A stretch of DNA of 64,000 bases from Trileptium ribeirensis. Taxonomy: Eukaryota; Nematoda; Enoplea; Enoplida; Thoracostomopsidae. Under the pieces are notes generated by a model. That model worked only from the letters and a program-made list of their open reading frames with translations, was not told the origin of the DNA and did no database searches. Below are positions 1 through 15,300 of the stretch, piece by piece. The position numbers and the translations under genes are program-made. Numbering within the stretch: the first letter of the stretch is position 1; each line of letters begins with the position of its first letter. The stretch is from positions 18,795 through 82,794 of the forward strand of contig JASANE010003827.1 in the NCBI GenBank assembly GCA_030248225.1, in the 5' to 3' direction.

Positions 1-525
1 TCTGAAGACAAATAATTGAGTTTGCGGATCCTAAATCACTTGAAAACCACTGAAAAGGTATAAAAATTTTCTTTCTAGATTCTACATAATCAAACGAACG
101 TATTCAGTGGACCAAAAACATATTATGTTCTTGACAACCAGACAAATAAAAACAAACTACATTCTGGAGATTGAGTTCGTTGCCGCTAAAGTGGCCAAGA
201 GAGCGGTCCTACAAAAAAGATGTTAAGCAAAGCTGTAGGTAGATCTTCATGAGTTGATTCCGGCCAGTGGTTTCTGGAAGACTGTATCGTGAGATATAAG
301 CTGAAACACTGTAACCCGTGTTTCCAGATTTGGTGAAGGACCTTTAATTATCGTCATTTTGACCAGGAAGATGGGCACATTGTCGTTACTTTTTCTATCA
401 AACAAAGAAATTTGACGTAATCTATCCACCCAAAGAAGGATGATTTATGAGTTACACGGGCAGAGGCAGACAGTTTTACGATTCTCCCAAATAGCGCCTT
501 CAGTGGAGGCTCCGCTCTTCTGTAG
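1..525 (+). repeat. Dispersed repeat family, copy C (partial)
   Basis: The segment shows the monomer phrases (tgaaaaccactgaaaagg; attcagtggacc; aaacaaactacattctgga) followed by the unique module that ends near 'cttcagtggaggctccgctc' at about 500-520. Order and strand match copy A at 8380-9690. It is cut by the window start. Confidence 0.65.
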
Positions 526-3271
526 CTACAACACGTAAATTCAAATAGAAATATAGTCCAAAAAACCACCTGAAAATTAAACATCTAGATGTCAAAAGAT
601 CGTAAGTCCGACAAATGCGAAATGTCGATGGATTATTTGTTTATAGCAGATTATAAATCGTCCGAAAAATTGAAACGACAGATTATAAATGAGAGTAAAT
701 CTACTAGTAAATATATTTTGACTACAGTAAGTAATAACGTAAAATAGATTGGTTTACTATAAAAGATAAGAACCCAAAATGGTTTGAAAATGAATTTTGG
801 GTTTCCACCTAAACTTTAAGCTGAGGCGGTTACCTAAAATACCTTCGTCTCGTTGGCGTAATGTAAATAATACTACACCGAAATCTAGTACCTAAACCCA
901 CAATATGTAGATCCAACTACAAAATCTCCTCTCAAAAGATCACAGGAAAACATATTATATGTAAACACTACTTTCTCGGCCTCCTCAAATCAAAGGTTTG
1001 TGGCTTCTCTACCAGTAAAATTTCATAATGTCAAGATATCCGGATTTTTTGCGAATCACTACTAGAGGCATTAAAAAATTTTAATCAGGTTGAACTTTGC
1101 GATTTCCGCCGAGCAGGGAGGGATGGCCAGACATTGGGTCTGTTTTCGAACAGAAAGATAGTCCCGCCACTGTGGACAGGCCAGTTTACACTATTAATTT
1201 GAGGCAAGGAACGTCACCATATTCCGCTTTCAAAGACAAAAGGCATGATGTAAAACACACTACTAGCCAGAAATATGTGACATTCTTTTGATGTTTGTTC
1301 CAAAATTTTTTAATTCTGTTCTTAAAGTGTTTTGGATCTGTTCGAAATTTTTAGCGTTCCAATTTAAAATTCATCTAGTTGTGTTCGGTGTTAGTTCCTT
1401 CGTTCGAAAGCATAGACCCACTTCTAGCGAGTACTGTAAGGCCTCATGTCATCGCATTCAAACATAAAATGCAGAGATGGGCTTGCAATTTTGTCCCAAT
1501 CGACCAATTTTACAAATAACGAATATTGCTCCAAACACATTTAAGTTCAGATATAAAATTTCAAGAGTTAATTGAACATTAATTGAATCCAAAATACAAT
1601 TAATATCAAGAGACTATTGTTAGATATTACGCAGAAGAATATGACGTGTAATTTGTCTTATCCGATGACGTGGTCGTTTCTGATCTTACCCCTAGAGCCT
1701 CCACAAGGACTGCATGGAGTCGCCCAAAAACACAAGATATTTTTGAGGGATACCACCAGTCAGTCGCCAATAACCAATGAACGTAGAGCAGGAGTAGGAA
1801 AGACCACTGTTCCTAATGCTGCGCTAACCTCATTGGTTATTAGAGACCTGATTACTGATACATTACCAAAAACCGATACTCACTGGGGAGTTGGATTTTT
1901 GGCATCGGTACTGGTATACCGATCGAACCATCCTACCATTCGGCCCTCATTTACGGCCGCAAGAAGCTGGAATCCGTTTGCTCGCCTGACTAAAGGAAAC
2001 AAATATAGAGATTTTAAGCTTTCGAAAAACCTATCGCGTGGTCAATCGCCAAAGCAAAATTGATTTATAGGTGTCACCTCAAAAAATACTAGAAACGGAC
2101 ACCATCGACATTTATCACACTGGCCAATGAGAAATCTTTGCTACGCTAGTTTCACTAACTACATTCAGAATTTAATTTTCTTTACTATGGATTAGACAAA
2201 ATGTGCAGAAAATAAATGCTGATCAATCATAGCAATAACACTTTAAAGTATGAAAGCATATTAGTTTTGAGAAATAAAAACATATTAGCATTTAAAAACA
2301 GAATTATATTAAAGGCATCTGTGCAACCCTAAATAGCTATGTTTGACTATGTGTGTTGTTTGACCACCTGTGCCACTACATTTATCTGTAATGAATTAGC
2401 GACCTTAGACGTAGCTCTTAATGATAGTATTTTTATAAAGGACCAATTCGATTGGCAGGTTAAAAGATACGAACATTACAAAAAAAACTGGATTCCAAAG
2501 CTCAATTTTAATTTTTCCGCAGTGGTAATAGCGATTTCATGTTTTTGATATCGAATTTTTCGTTTTACCGTTGCTTTCCGTCTCCTTAGCAATTTCTCGT
2601 GTTCCCATGATTCCGATAAACGAATCCAACATTTTTATGATTGACCATAACCCAACTACTAGTATTTGTGTCTATTTTTCACGCTGCATTATCCCAGTTG
2701 GATCCTTTAAAGTTGTATATACTCCATGGAAACGGATCGAGTCGCATCAGATGCATTGTGTGAATACCTAATATAAACTATGCGAGCAAACCAGATCGAA
2801 CGCAGCATGGCATGGTACAAGTAATCCAGGAAATACGGATGTATTTTCGTTTATTTGGTAGTTCCCAAACACGGCCCAAGTCATGATGTGAAGCGTAACG
2901 TTATTTTGTTGAAGCATATGAACAGTTTAGAGTGGGTGTTCGAAGACGGTTGCAGACCACGGATTTAATCTTAGGGTTAGTGTGGCTCATAAAGGCTGTT
3001 ACCTTAGGGTGGGTATACGAACGCAAAATCCAGCTTATACCTCTCGGCTATACTTTGGCCTCAAATGCCGTATGTATAACAGATTTCGGCAATATGTTGA
3101 ACATCGTCCGTTACAGATCAGATCTCAGTAACAAGCTTGATGAAAATTAACTGAGTGCTATATTATTTCAAACTTAGCAATACATGCTGTCTCCAATGAC
3201 AAGCCGAAAGCAATGTCACAACAACAGCTGTAAAAGCAGCTAAATAGGAATACTGGTGGTGTAAAACTTAC
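1..3271. other. Intron 15 of importin-7-like gene (incomplete)
   Basis: No exon was found. Positions 1-525 are a copy of the dispersed repeat family described at 8380-9690. A 12-bp inverted repeat (AATAACCAATGA at 1769, its complement at 1830) frames 49 bp and may be the remains of a foldback element. Around 1161-1183 lies one end (CACTGTGGACAGGCCAG) of the MITE seen complete at 29271. A 148-codon plus-strand ORF at 1617-2063 lacks recognisable similarity and spans the inverted repeat, so it is not called a gene. Confidence 0.6.
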
Positions 3272-3338
3272 CAAGCACTGAGTTGTCAATCACAACAGTT
3301 ACTATGTTTCGAACAATTTCTTCAAGGTGAACCATAAC
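3272..3338 (-). CDS. IPO7: Importin-7-like exon 15 (residues 646-668)
   Basis: Acceptor AATTTTAG, donor GTAAGT; phase 0 in, 1 out. It encodes VMVHLEEIVRNIVTVV, then IDNSVLG, matching 'ITQQLEGICLQVIGTVL'. It is the last exon I could find; nothing in 1-3271 resembles the next family block (FYEEI...), so the following intron probably crosses the window edge. Confidence 0.85.
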
Positions 3339-6300
3339 CTAAAATACGATCTCAATAATGAACAGGGTAATCGTTTGGCGGCACGATAGATGAATAAAAG
3401 TGCTGCCGTGGTGAACAACACTATGCGGTGTGAACCTGTCAATGCTATTGTTGTAGTTTTTCTGAAAGACATGTCATTCTAGGCGAACACAGTAGGACTT
3501 GGTTAAGTGGTGTTTCGCGAATTCTGTGTTAGATAAATTCATCCATAAGTTTCGCCGTTGCTTAGCAGTAGAAACGGAGCTCCAAAGCTTTCTTTTTCGC
3601 CGATAAACCTTGGAATAAGTCTGACCCGAAGTAATATACTTCCTACTCACCCATTACATTTCCAAAAAACTTAGAAATACGAACCTCGGTTTATCTAGCA
3701 TTGGTCCAAAATTGAGTTTCCTCACGCTCCCTGAAGATCTGAGAAAAATAATACATCAACAACATTATATTTAGCTGGCTGTCTGCAGTGGATTGTCGTA
3801 TATAAGTGCCGCCTCACGCTTTCGAAATTCACACGTTCGTACCCACACTTGCCCGAAACCCCCGTTCTTAATTAAATCCATTATTTATTGCTGTCCCTAA
3901 ATTGTTTTCTGTGTACTATATATTCTTAAATATAAATTACAACTATATCTAAGTTAAAAATTTGTTTTTAACATGAAAATATTTTTGTACGAACGACACT
4001 TAATCGCACCTAAAATGTGGCAATATGTAGAATAGATAACAAAATTTTGCAGCCTAACACTTCTAACTTTCGTCGAGAATGAACACAGGCTAGGATGGGC
4101 TCCATACATTGAGGGATGAGGGCTTGGCATTTTTCGGTTCCCTCTGGTTCAAAACAGGTTCCCCACGGTTCCTGCCCCCTGGCAAAATTTTGGGCTCACC
4201 CCGATTCATTGCCTCTTGGCGAATTTTTTGTCCCCAATCGGTCCAAAGTACATAAAATTTGTTTCAAAATAGCTTTTTTTCTATCAAAAGGATTTTGTCA
4301 GTGTATCTGACACAATAAATTTGTAACCGCTTCTCTCTTGGCAAAATGCCCCCTGGCAAAATCGGGCGTCGCACGATTCATGCCCCCTGGCAAAATTTTC
4401 AGTGAATGGAGGGAACAGAATTAGGGAACCCCAAAGTTACCAATAAATTTAGGAACGGTTTGAACAGGCCAGTTAAGGGCAGTATAGTAGTATTTTTAGC
4501 ACATCTGAACCCCCAGCATACATTATTACCAGTGCAGCTACCAACAGCACTAAAAGCTTTTAAATTTACCAGTAACAATTTTCAGACAACTTTGCTATTT
4601 TAAGGACCATTTTTCTTACAAATGAAATAATTTTGGTCATTAAATTCGCTGTAAGCCTGCGCAAAACGACAATGTTCATCCACAACAAACTAGCAGTCAC
4701 CGTATATAGTCACGGTTATTATTGCACATAAATTCGTAATTCAACACTGGTTTCTAGCTTAAATTAGCGCATTATTTATAAAAATTACAGACAGCTCTGT
4801 TGCAGGCAGAAAATGACTAAATAAAATTTCGTATATATATACTTTGATGAGAATACGAAATAACCACTTGTGCAGTATTTCTGACAACAACTACCTGTGG
4901 GTGATCTTCCATTACGTCTAGTATTGCTTCCAATGTTCCGAGAATACCCATTACTGCAAGGCCACGATTTTCACATTCGTCGTCTTCTGAATTGAGCATT
5001 TGAACAAATATCTCCGACTAAAATATTGAGCATTTGAGCAAATACCTCGGGGTAAAATATTACCACGATTTGTCGTGAACTTGCTCCGTGAATAGTCTTC
5101 GAAACAAAATTACTAATGCAAATCCCGCTACTAGTCGTCCGTCATAGCTCGGTTTTTCATTCAGTACCGCCATATAGTATATCTACTGTGACAATGCGGC
5201 ATGCAGTGTGCATCGTACATCATGTTAAGTGTAGGCCGCGGTGTTCAAAGGTAAAATTTGAAATCCCAAACACAGCTATTCCTTAAAGTTCCTACCTCGA
5301 GGGGCCGGTTCCAAACAATAATTTCCAAATGATCGATATAATATCGTAATACAATATTGTATGCACAAGATTGTGACTGTGAATGGCAAGAACTGGAGCA
5401 TTTCACTGGATATTTTAATGAATTTTACAATTCACACACCGTTAAATAGCTATCGTGTAGCCTACCGAAGTTCCGTTTTGAGAGCTATAATTTTTGACAA
5501 AGGCCCAAATTTCCCCGATATGAATAGCAGCTTATGCATAAGGGTGCGCTTGTTAACAGCAAGAGTCGGAGAAAAATTACACAGAAAAATTTTATGATTT
5601 GTACCATTCCCACACCGCTAAATAGCTATCGTGTAGCCTACCGAAATTATGTTCATTGAAAGTTACCATTTTTGACAAAGGCCCCAACTCCCTCGATATA
5701 TATTAATATCGGCTTCTGGTGCTTCTCCTTTTCAGTATAGGCAACCATGGAAGTTGTAAAAAACAGTCTGCTTAAAAACTAAAGTATAAGATAATCCTTC
5801 GTTTTTCAAAGTTTTATGTGTACCAAGAAACTGAAAATTTTTGAGGCACGAGAGAAAATTAGGTGTTCCGCATAAAAATCGAGCAAAAGCGAACAAAATG
5901 CTTTAATTCCGTAGACTTGACATTTAGCAGTAAAATCCACAAAATGTTAACACTTCACTAACCATGCAAGTACAGTACGTTCACCTAACTGTACTAGCTT
6001 TATTTTAACTCACTAATTTTTGAGCGATATTAACGGCGACAGGTATGACATGTTCCATAAAATCTTGAATGAATTTTTGCATCACCGTACATAATTCGTC
6101 GTTGTGGGTGGACGCGATCATTTCCAAAATTTCTAGAAAACCAAAAAACCATAACCGTTTGATTGAAAACCCTTTAAGCACAACATTCTCAGGTCCTCAG
6201 CTGCTGCTGCGTTAGCTTGAAGTGTGTAACACCAGTCAGTGTGATAATGACGTTTAGAAACTACTATAGTGAGAGAGCAGTAACAGCGGCTAATAAGGCT

Positions 6301-9300
6301 ACAATAGTTTTTATTATGTTTACTTACCCAGAAATTGTCATAACTCTGAAACGAATTGCTAATGGTATGATAACCCATAGAAATATTTTTGTTCCACGAT
6401 TACTTTAAGTAATAATAATATTATCGAAAAATAAATCGTCTCAGACGAGTTACAAACGTATAATTACTATCTAGATATAATTCGACTAAGAGAAATGGTA
6501 TTATACCGTTCAAATGTTAGAAAAATATAGTATTTAATTTAAATTTTTGAAAAGCAGCCAGGGGTTTTGGAAATCAACAACTAATTCGTGCATAATATGT
6601 AAATTCCAATAAAAAGACACACAGTAAAGTGAAACACAAAATATAGGCGAGAAATCGAACTCACTCATTATAACAGGACTGACATGTGGTTCCAAGATTT
6701 TGGGTGCTTTCGGTTGGTCGGATATGAGTTGATGGAGCGCCATTGCAGCTTCCATTTGAACAGGAAGATCTTTGTCTTCACACAAAAGTCTAACGGATAT
6801 TTCCATGGCACGAACAAGACTAGGATCGTTAGCAAAATTTACTTCCGAAAATTCGCGAATACACCAACATGCCTAAAAAGGAAACAGATTTATTGCAAAG
6901 GGGAAAACAGCGAAAAGTACTACATCAAGATTTACAATTTACGCATCACGGTTGTCCAACAATGCAGTTAAATGTCAGTGCACTTAAAGAAAATTGATGA
7001 CATTCACAGGCGGATCGAAATTTGTAATACTATTCCAAAATTTCTAGGCATGAAGCAAAAATCTAATTTTCATGTTCTGTAACAATATTTAGAATTATAA
7101 TTTTTCTGATTACATGAATAAAAGCCGAAGAGACGTACATATAAAGATAGTACTTTCGTTTAAACTTTGTACCGCACATGACTATGATATCCCAAGCGAG
7201 GGTAAAACGGAGGGACCGTGGTTTCATTATTTTTTTAAGTTATTATTTTGTTTTACCACTTGTAACACAGGGAATAACCGGAACCGGAACCAGCAATCCG
7301 GAACCTAGTCTTCGAAATTTATATATAGTAAAAGATATGAAGGAAGAAATTAAGGTATAGTCGACTTAAAATGCACTAAAAATAACTTTTACATTAAACT
7401 AAATGTATTGCCATGACATTATTGCCGTTCTGAAACTTTAAAGAGACTGAGGAAGCTAATAATGTTTATTGATCGATCAATATGTCGTTTTATTGGGCAC
7501 CCAGAGCAAAAAATGCCTTCTACTATACACCCTTGCGTATACTGCGTCAAATTGAATGTGCTTACAACGCATAGAGCGAAGAATAAACGCTTTCGCTCTG
7601 TCCCTATTCGCCTCCCTTTACTACACATACGTTTGTTAGATGTTGTTCTGTAGGAAACTTGAAATTATTGGTTTATATGATTCAGGAAAAATTGATAAAA
7701 AGTAATTTTCTGATCAGTGGTAAGAGACATTGTTTAGGCTAGAGTTGGACAAACAGTTCCCGTCAGTTAGATGATAATGATGATAACTTTCTAATCATAA
7801 TGCTATAAATGAGACAAACTGTTATACTGCTCGCACAGTTTCAATAAATCCAGTTCACTGCCAAGAAAGCAGTTTTTGGCTGCGTTGTAGATAACGTTAC
7901 TTCACTTTAATTTCGCCTGATTTACAAAGTTTACAAGCGCACTGGCTGGCGCTTGGCGCAATTTAAATTAGCCAAGCATGCGATAAGTACTTCTATGTAA
8001 ACCATACTCTGTTACCCAGTTGGACTGGTTTAATTCGAACGTAATCCGGAGACTTCTGAATGTGTAAAATAGTTGCTCCAAGCATCGACTTGGTTTTGAC
8101 TTGTTAACAAACTGTTGCAGATTATTATGAAAAATTTCTACTGAAATTATGTGTCCTACTTACGTTTCACGCGGCAAATTGCTTAGTTAATCTTTTCTTT
8201 TGCTTGGTTGTATTGGAGCTTGATCATTGTATAATATATTTTTGGATCAGAGATGAAGCAAAAATTTGGAAATTTAACCCGGAATTCCGGTTCCGGTATG
8301 GTTTTTGCCCTTTGCCGGAACCGCAACCGGAACACGATTTTCGCCGGAGCCGGAATTCCGGTTACTCCCTGCTGTAACAGGATGTGTTTGATGCATATAC
8401 CACCCTAAAACGTCTTGAACCATTGAAAATCCTAAAATCTCGACCACCCTGAATTTATCGAAAACAACAACTGACAGCACATCATATATTTGTGCTGGTC
8501 TCTAGAAAACTAAACCATCGTATTCAGTTTACCGGAAAACCTATATAGACAATTACTGATGACCTGTACGCAAAACGTCACCACACAATTCTGGAAATAA
8601 GGTCCATTGACCCTAAATCCATTGAAAACCCATGAAAAGGTATGAAATATGCAAGCTAGACCCTATATAACCTAATCATTGTATTCAGCATACTGAAAAA
8701 CCTCTGTATAAACTATTTTAATGCCATGTCCAAACTACTCAAGAGATGCTGTTTTTCGGAAATGGGGTTCGTTGACACTAAACCCAACGAAAACATTTGA
8801 AAATGTAAAAGATACTCGTACTGGACTCTCGATAACGAAATCATCGTATTCAGCACACCGGAAAACTCTATAAACAATTCCTGATGACATGTACGCAATA
8901 CGTAGCCAAACTGAAGACATACTATATTCTGAAAATCGGGTTCACTGGCTCTAAACCCATTGAAAAGTCGTGAAAATACTTAACATATGCATGCTGGGCA
9001 CAACATAACCAAATAGCTGTATTCAACTTTCAAAAATACCTACGTAGTAGACAATACTTTATGTCCTACACACAATACATAATCAGTCAAATGAAAACAA
9101 ACTACATTTTGGAAATCGGATTCGTCGACTGTAAAACCCTTAAAGCCCCAATAAAATGAATAATGTGGTCTAGTGGAACTCTAGATATCAAAACCATACT
9201 TTCCAGCGTGCTTGATAATCTAATAGGCACTTATTGTAATGTAAAAACAAGCAACGACACGGCGAAATCTACATAATCGCAACTTCTGGCAAGGAGTGGA

Positions 9301-12300
9301 TGAACATACTCGGGACCAGAGCGGCCCAGTGAGTGGTCACATAAAAAAGTCGTAGCCAGCAGAGTTGTAGATTTCGATGCGCTTTTTCTATTACTACGGT
9401 GGTCTCCATTTTCGATGCAAAGTATGCGTGGCGAGATATGGGCTGCGAAACTCTGTTATTCGTATGGCACGATTTGGCAAAGAACCTTAAAAACATGTTT
9501 TTGCCAATTACACCCGAAAAATGCGGTGGGAGCTGTTCGCGTTCAACTAAAGGACACATCGCCGCCAGTTTTATGTCGAACAAAAAACTTGTCGAAATCC
9601 GTATATCCGAATATGAGTTATGAATAACACCGACAGACAAAAAAAATGCAATTTTCACGATTTTTCCCTGAGCTCTCAGTGGAAACTCCGCTCGCTCTGT
9701 TTCAATTAAAAAATTGCATTACTTAATAGAAACACAATTGAACTATGTTGCAAACGAACAGCCATAATTTAAAATACTAGTCAGCAGCGTCAAACAAGAG
9801 TGCAAGATACCTTCTTGACAAAACGACATCTCCATAAAAGTGGTGAAGCATAACTTGACACATTTAGCCCTTACTCCCATTAGTTCCAAGTTTAAAGGGG
9901 CCACGGCATCATCGACATTTGCGCCAACCCCTATCCCAATTTTCTGCGGCTAAAATATTAATTTCAACAAAAACTCCTTAGAAAGCTGGTTTGAACCCAA
10001 ATATACGACTTTTGCACCGTTTCTAAAGTCAATAATTAACAATTTTGGAGACGAAATACATAAAATTTTTAAAAATTTTAGATTTCGAAGTCAGGGGTGG
10101 CTTAGTTCAAGCTGGGATTCCCAGTTGATGCCCCGTGGCGAAATCCGGCGCCCACGGTTGGTAAGCAGGGGGCCCGTTTGTGCACATGTGGCAAAATTTT
10201 CACCGAATGGAGAAGCCAGATGGTTAGACAATATATAAATAGCTGAGTTCAAACATAATTATAGTGTGGAAGCATACCCATCAAATTAAAGTAAGCAATA
10301 ACATCACAACGAAAAGACGCATCATGTTTAATGAGGGAAACATTGTATTCAAGAAAAGTCTCAAAACGTGGTGCACACCAAACCATGCACTACAAAATTT
10401 GAGCCTACAGCTGGACATGGGGCACTCCGACAAAAATCAGCAAGATTTCAGCAACTTTAAACACACCATTATCTATTATCATTACATCATGATTTTATCA
10501 AAAATAAGAACTCACTTTAAAATTATTTCCACTTTTGTACTTTACCAGTAGTAACTAAACTACATAGGTATGTATTGCATCAAGAAGCTAAAAATACTGA
10601 TGCCCAAAAATTATTGACTGCATTGTTTCTAATTCATGCTGCATCGTAGCCTAAAACACAACCGGAAATTTTTGGAAACGATGTAAAGTTTTTATTAAAT
10701 TTTAAATGAATAGCTCTGGACAGTAGTAAGATATCTCGTATTACTACACTTTTCAGTAACATAGCTAGCAACAAATTTTCGAGTTTATATAACAATATTT
10801 CAGCAAAGCAAAAGAAACTCAAAACTGATGCAGGCACAACTATGTTTGGCTTAGATAATGTTAATAAGATATGAGAACGCAGATAATGTCAAACTTGAAA
10901 CAATACAAATTTGATTCCCATGAGCCTTGGGTATTTGAATGCATACAGTACAGAATGCTGATAACTTACTGTCACAAACATACAAACCAAGGTATCGAAT
11001 TTACAACCAGGTGCGACAATTCTATATATTGGTTTCATATGCTTCTACGCTGATAATAAAATTGATTGACGGCACGCAATAATCATTACGATCTTCTGCT
11101 GCCCCATGTTATTCTATTGTAATATAGTGTTCCATTTGTAGCGCCGCCGTAATTTTCTATTTTTGTATTCAGAATTATTTTAAACATATTGTATTTAACC
11201 ACTGTGATAGTAATGCTTGACTTACCCTAGCTCGCAAAAACCCGTACGAACTTTCGGACAAAGGCATAACGTGTGAACACAGCATGTTCTCAAGTTCCGT
11301 TTTGTACATTTTCTTCTGAAAAAATACAATGATTCATATTATATAACGAATTGATGCGGAACGAGCGGGCGAAGTTTCCGCTGAGGCGCAAGAGCGAAAA
11401 TTTCTTATTTTGTATCGGTTACTGACATTCATAGCTAAATTTCGGATAGGCGGATTTTGTCAAATCTTCTGTGCGGTAGCAAAAGTGACAAAGATGTGCC
11501 CTTTGCTTGAACGCGAACAGCGCCGACGCCATCTACCCCGTCAAAATTCCAAAAAAACAGGTTTTAAGGGTTCTTTTTAAGGGTAACGTCGCCAGAAGCG
11601 AAAAATATCTACAACTTTGTTTACGACATTTTTGTGGCAACACTTCCTGGGCCACTGTGGGTCCGAATATGGTACATTGACGCTTTGTCAGAAATAGCGA
11701 TTTTTTAGATTTTGGCGTGTTACTGTTTCCTTTACCTTGTAATAAGTACCTGTTAGGTTATCAAACACGTTGGATACAATGGTTTTGCTATCTAGAATCC
11801 AACTAAACTATATTATATCTTTTCATGGGATTCCAAGGGTTTCACTGTTGACGAGTCCGACTTCCAAAATATGTGTTTTCATTTTTGTCTGATTGTGTAT
11901 TGCGTGCAGGGCAACAAAGATGGTCTATATACAGGGTGCCCGCGCCTAGAAGAAGTCTATTTTCAAGGATTTCCCCGAATATTTATGGCTATTTTCCCGA
12001 ATGACAAATCGCTGTTGCAAGCCTATTTCTGGACTTAAAGCACTTCTTTCAACAACATGCCTATCCGCTCGTTACTATCAGTTGTTACTCCAATGTGCCA
12101 CTTTCCCCTAGCGTATAGTTAGTTACCCGAGGACGCGACGATACCCAAGCTGGGGATGAGGTGATTTGGATAAGGTTATCAGGTCAAAAATCCGTACCGC
12201 AAGCGGCAAAAGACGCCTGAGCACAACGAAATGGGTCATTCAGCATCCAATAAGCATGGTTTAAACACGGTCAATAACATGTGCATTTCGCAGTCAAGCT

Positions 12301-15300
12301 CCTCATCGGGCAAGCTTTGATTTAGGTTTACAGTTTACTATCCGGATGTCTAGGCTTTGACTATATAAACTAGGGCACGCGTCGTCATTCCGATACGGTT
12401 GAATAAATATAACAAGGAAGATAGAAACGAATGTGCATTAAACAATTAGACCCGGAGGTGCATATAAGCAACATTTCGCATGAAAGCAACATTTAGGATA
12501 AAAATTCTGAACACATTTAGAAGAATATATACGTCTGCACTTTGTCGCAGTAACTTCACTGAATACCAAACAAAATTCAAGGGAATTCCAACCAAATTCA
12601 AGGATTTTCCCGAATTTTGAGGATTTATGCCGAAATTCAAGGATTTTCCCGGTCACTTTTCGTTTTCCCGGATTTTCAAGGATTTTCCCGACCGCGATCA
12701 CCCTGTATATATAGGTATTTTTGAAAGCTAAAATAAAGATCTGGTTATCTTGAGCCCAGCGTGCAAATTTCAAGCCTTTTCAATTGGTTTAGGGCCAATG
12801 AACCCAATTTTCAGAATATAGTCTGTCTGTTGTTATTTCGTTACGTATTACACACAGGTCATCGAGAAATGCCTAAAAAGCTAATCCGGTATGCTTAATA
12901 CGATGGTTTCGCTATCTCAGAGTCTAGTACCAGTATCTTATGCCTTTTCTTTTTCTTTAGGTTTAGATCAATGAGCCCAATTTTCAGAAAATCTTCAGTA
13001 GTTTGGTACATGGCATCAAAAAATAGTTTATATAGAGGTTTTCCGGTATGCTGAATATAAAGATTTGGTTACCTAGAGTTCATCGTGCATACGTCATGTC
13101 TTTTCATGGCGCTTCAATGGGTTTAGGGTCAATGAACCCGATTTCCAGAATATAGTCTGTTTTCAGTAGTTTTGTAAAATATTGCGGATAGGTAATCATG
13201 AATTATTGTCTATAAAGGTTTTTCCGTAAGCTGAATACGATGGTTTGGTTATATAGAGACCAGAAGAAATTTTGATGCGTTGTCAGTCATTTTCGATGGG
13301 TTTAGGATCGACAACGTTTTAGGATTTTCAATGGATTGAAGGTACATAGACCACAGCCTGTTACAGTTGATTAAACAAAGCGACAAATAAAAATGAAACC
13401 ACGCTCGCTCCGTTTCACCCTCGGTTGCTAGTTTCTAATATTGGCCTGTCCACGGTGGGGGATGGGGATCCCCTTTCCAAATCCCCCATGTTCGTGAGAC
13501 TTTCCCCATGTCCTTCCCCCGTTGTTCAACCGGCCATGTTCAACTTATTCGAAATTTATTTTTGTCTGAAATTTTTTTGTTTGCAAATTGTTTTTAAACA
13601 TTAATTACCACTATTTATAATGCTAAACTTCGTTTTATACCTTGAAAATACACGCACGGTTGTAAAAGTACGTGAAAATAAAAAATATTTAGTATTCTTG
13701 AGCAAAATTTATTCCCCCACTTTGATATTCCCATTAAGAATGAACATGAGATCCCTCCACTTTTAGGACCAGCGGACCAGGTAATTTTTCTAGCTTCAAT
13801 GTAAAGCTTTTCCGTGCTCCGAAGAGCATTTTTTCACCACAATGTCCTTTTTCAGTAGAGTACACCAAAATCAACTCACCATAAAATAACCATAATTTTT
13901 CTACCGAAACGACTACCGTAGTGCATCCAGGCAATGAAGCAAATAAATGCATTTCAAGAGCAAAACCATTGCTGTACCGCATTATATATCTCGGTTTTCA
14001 TTTTTGGTACAAGAGCATTTTTCACCGACAACCCTGTTTCACACAGCCAAATAAGTACGCATTACTTAACGCTATATTTTTCCAGTAACATCTTTGTGAG
14101 TGGTTTTTTCCATGTCCGTAAAGGGCATCCTACTAATATATGTCATTTTTTCCAGAAAACTAATAAAAGTTGTTAGTACCATTGTTGGTCACAAGGGCCA
14201 AAATCAAGAGTTAGACCATCAAAATTTGGCTAGTAGATTGCGATAAATTAGGGTATTAGGAGAATTGAGCCAAAAGCCATAGTTTCAAAGCCATTTTGGG
14301 GATTAATTCGGGTATTTTGGTGGCTAGAAGGGTCAAACTATTGTTAGGTTCTCCAAAAAATAAGCTTAAACTTCCAAGACCTGCTATATGTCACCAAACC
14401 GACAATTTGCCTAGCCAAAATTAAATTTAAGAGCTGCAATAAGGAGCCGACAGCGATATTCGGCTAGTTTGGGGTAAACAAGGTTGGGGGTCTACAAGAG
14501 CCAAAATCATAGGCTGTCCAAGAAATAAGTTTGACCTTCCCCCACATAGTATCTGCCATCCAAAGGATTTGGTCAGCCAAAATTAATTTAAAGGCCTGGA
14601 ACTGGCCGCGAAATTTGGTGATTTTGGGGCTAAATAATAGTGGATATTTTGGGGGCTAGAAGAGTCAAAATCATAGTTAGGCTGTCCAAAAAATAAATTT
14701 GACCTTCCCGAACATAGTACTTGTCACCCACAAAATAATATACCCAGCCAAAATTATTATAAGGGCATCAAACAGGAGTAAGTTGACAGCGAGATTTTGC
14801 CATTTTGGGGATAAATTACAGTATGCTGGGGCTAGAAGAGCCAAAGTCATAGTCAACCTGTCTACAATAAACACCTTCCCCGACCTAATATCTGTTGCCC
14901 AAACGATTTACCCAGCTAAAATTGATTTAATGACTTTAAACAGGAGCTGACACCGAAATTTGGCCATTTGGGGGTGAATAAGGGTATTTGGGTAGCTAGA
15001 ATAGCCAAAATCATAGTTAGCCTATTCAAAAATAAACTTGATCTTCCCTGACCTGTAATATGCTTGTTTATTTGCCAATAATAAAATAACAAAGCAATTA
15101 AGATGCTAATTAATGAGGAAATATTATTAATGCAACATTAGGATAAGAAAACAGTAGAATGAATTGGCTGGGATTAGGATGGGTAAAAAACCACTAATAC
15201 CTATCCCTTAAATGATTAAGTAAATTAATCTCAGCCAGAGGTTGTTTAAAAAGTATAATACTTTCGGAATTTCAAGGCTTAAGTATTCCAAGCGTTAATT

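Larger units (their letters stand above)
6873..11225. other. Intron 11 with hAT-like element and repeat copy A
   Basis: This 4.35-kb intron holds a complete hAT-like non-autonomous element (7268-8371), directly followed by copy A of the dispersed repeat family (8380-9690), and a weak relative of the 4116-4415 patch at about 9890-10215. From 10220 to 11225 I see only AT-rich sequence. Confidence 0.7.

Noticed and set aside
1617..2063. 148-codon plus-strand ORF in intron 15
   Set aside because: No family similarity, no splice context, and it crosses an inverted repeat; probably a chance ORF in repeat-derived sequence.
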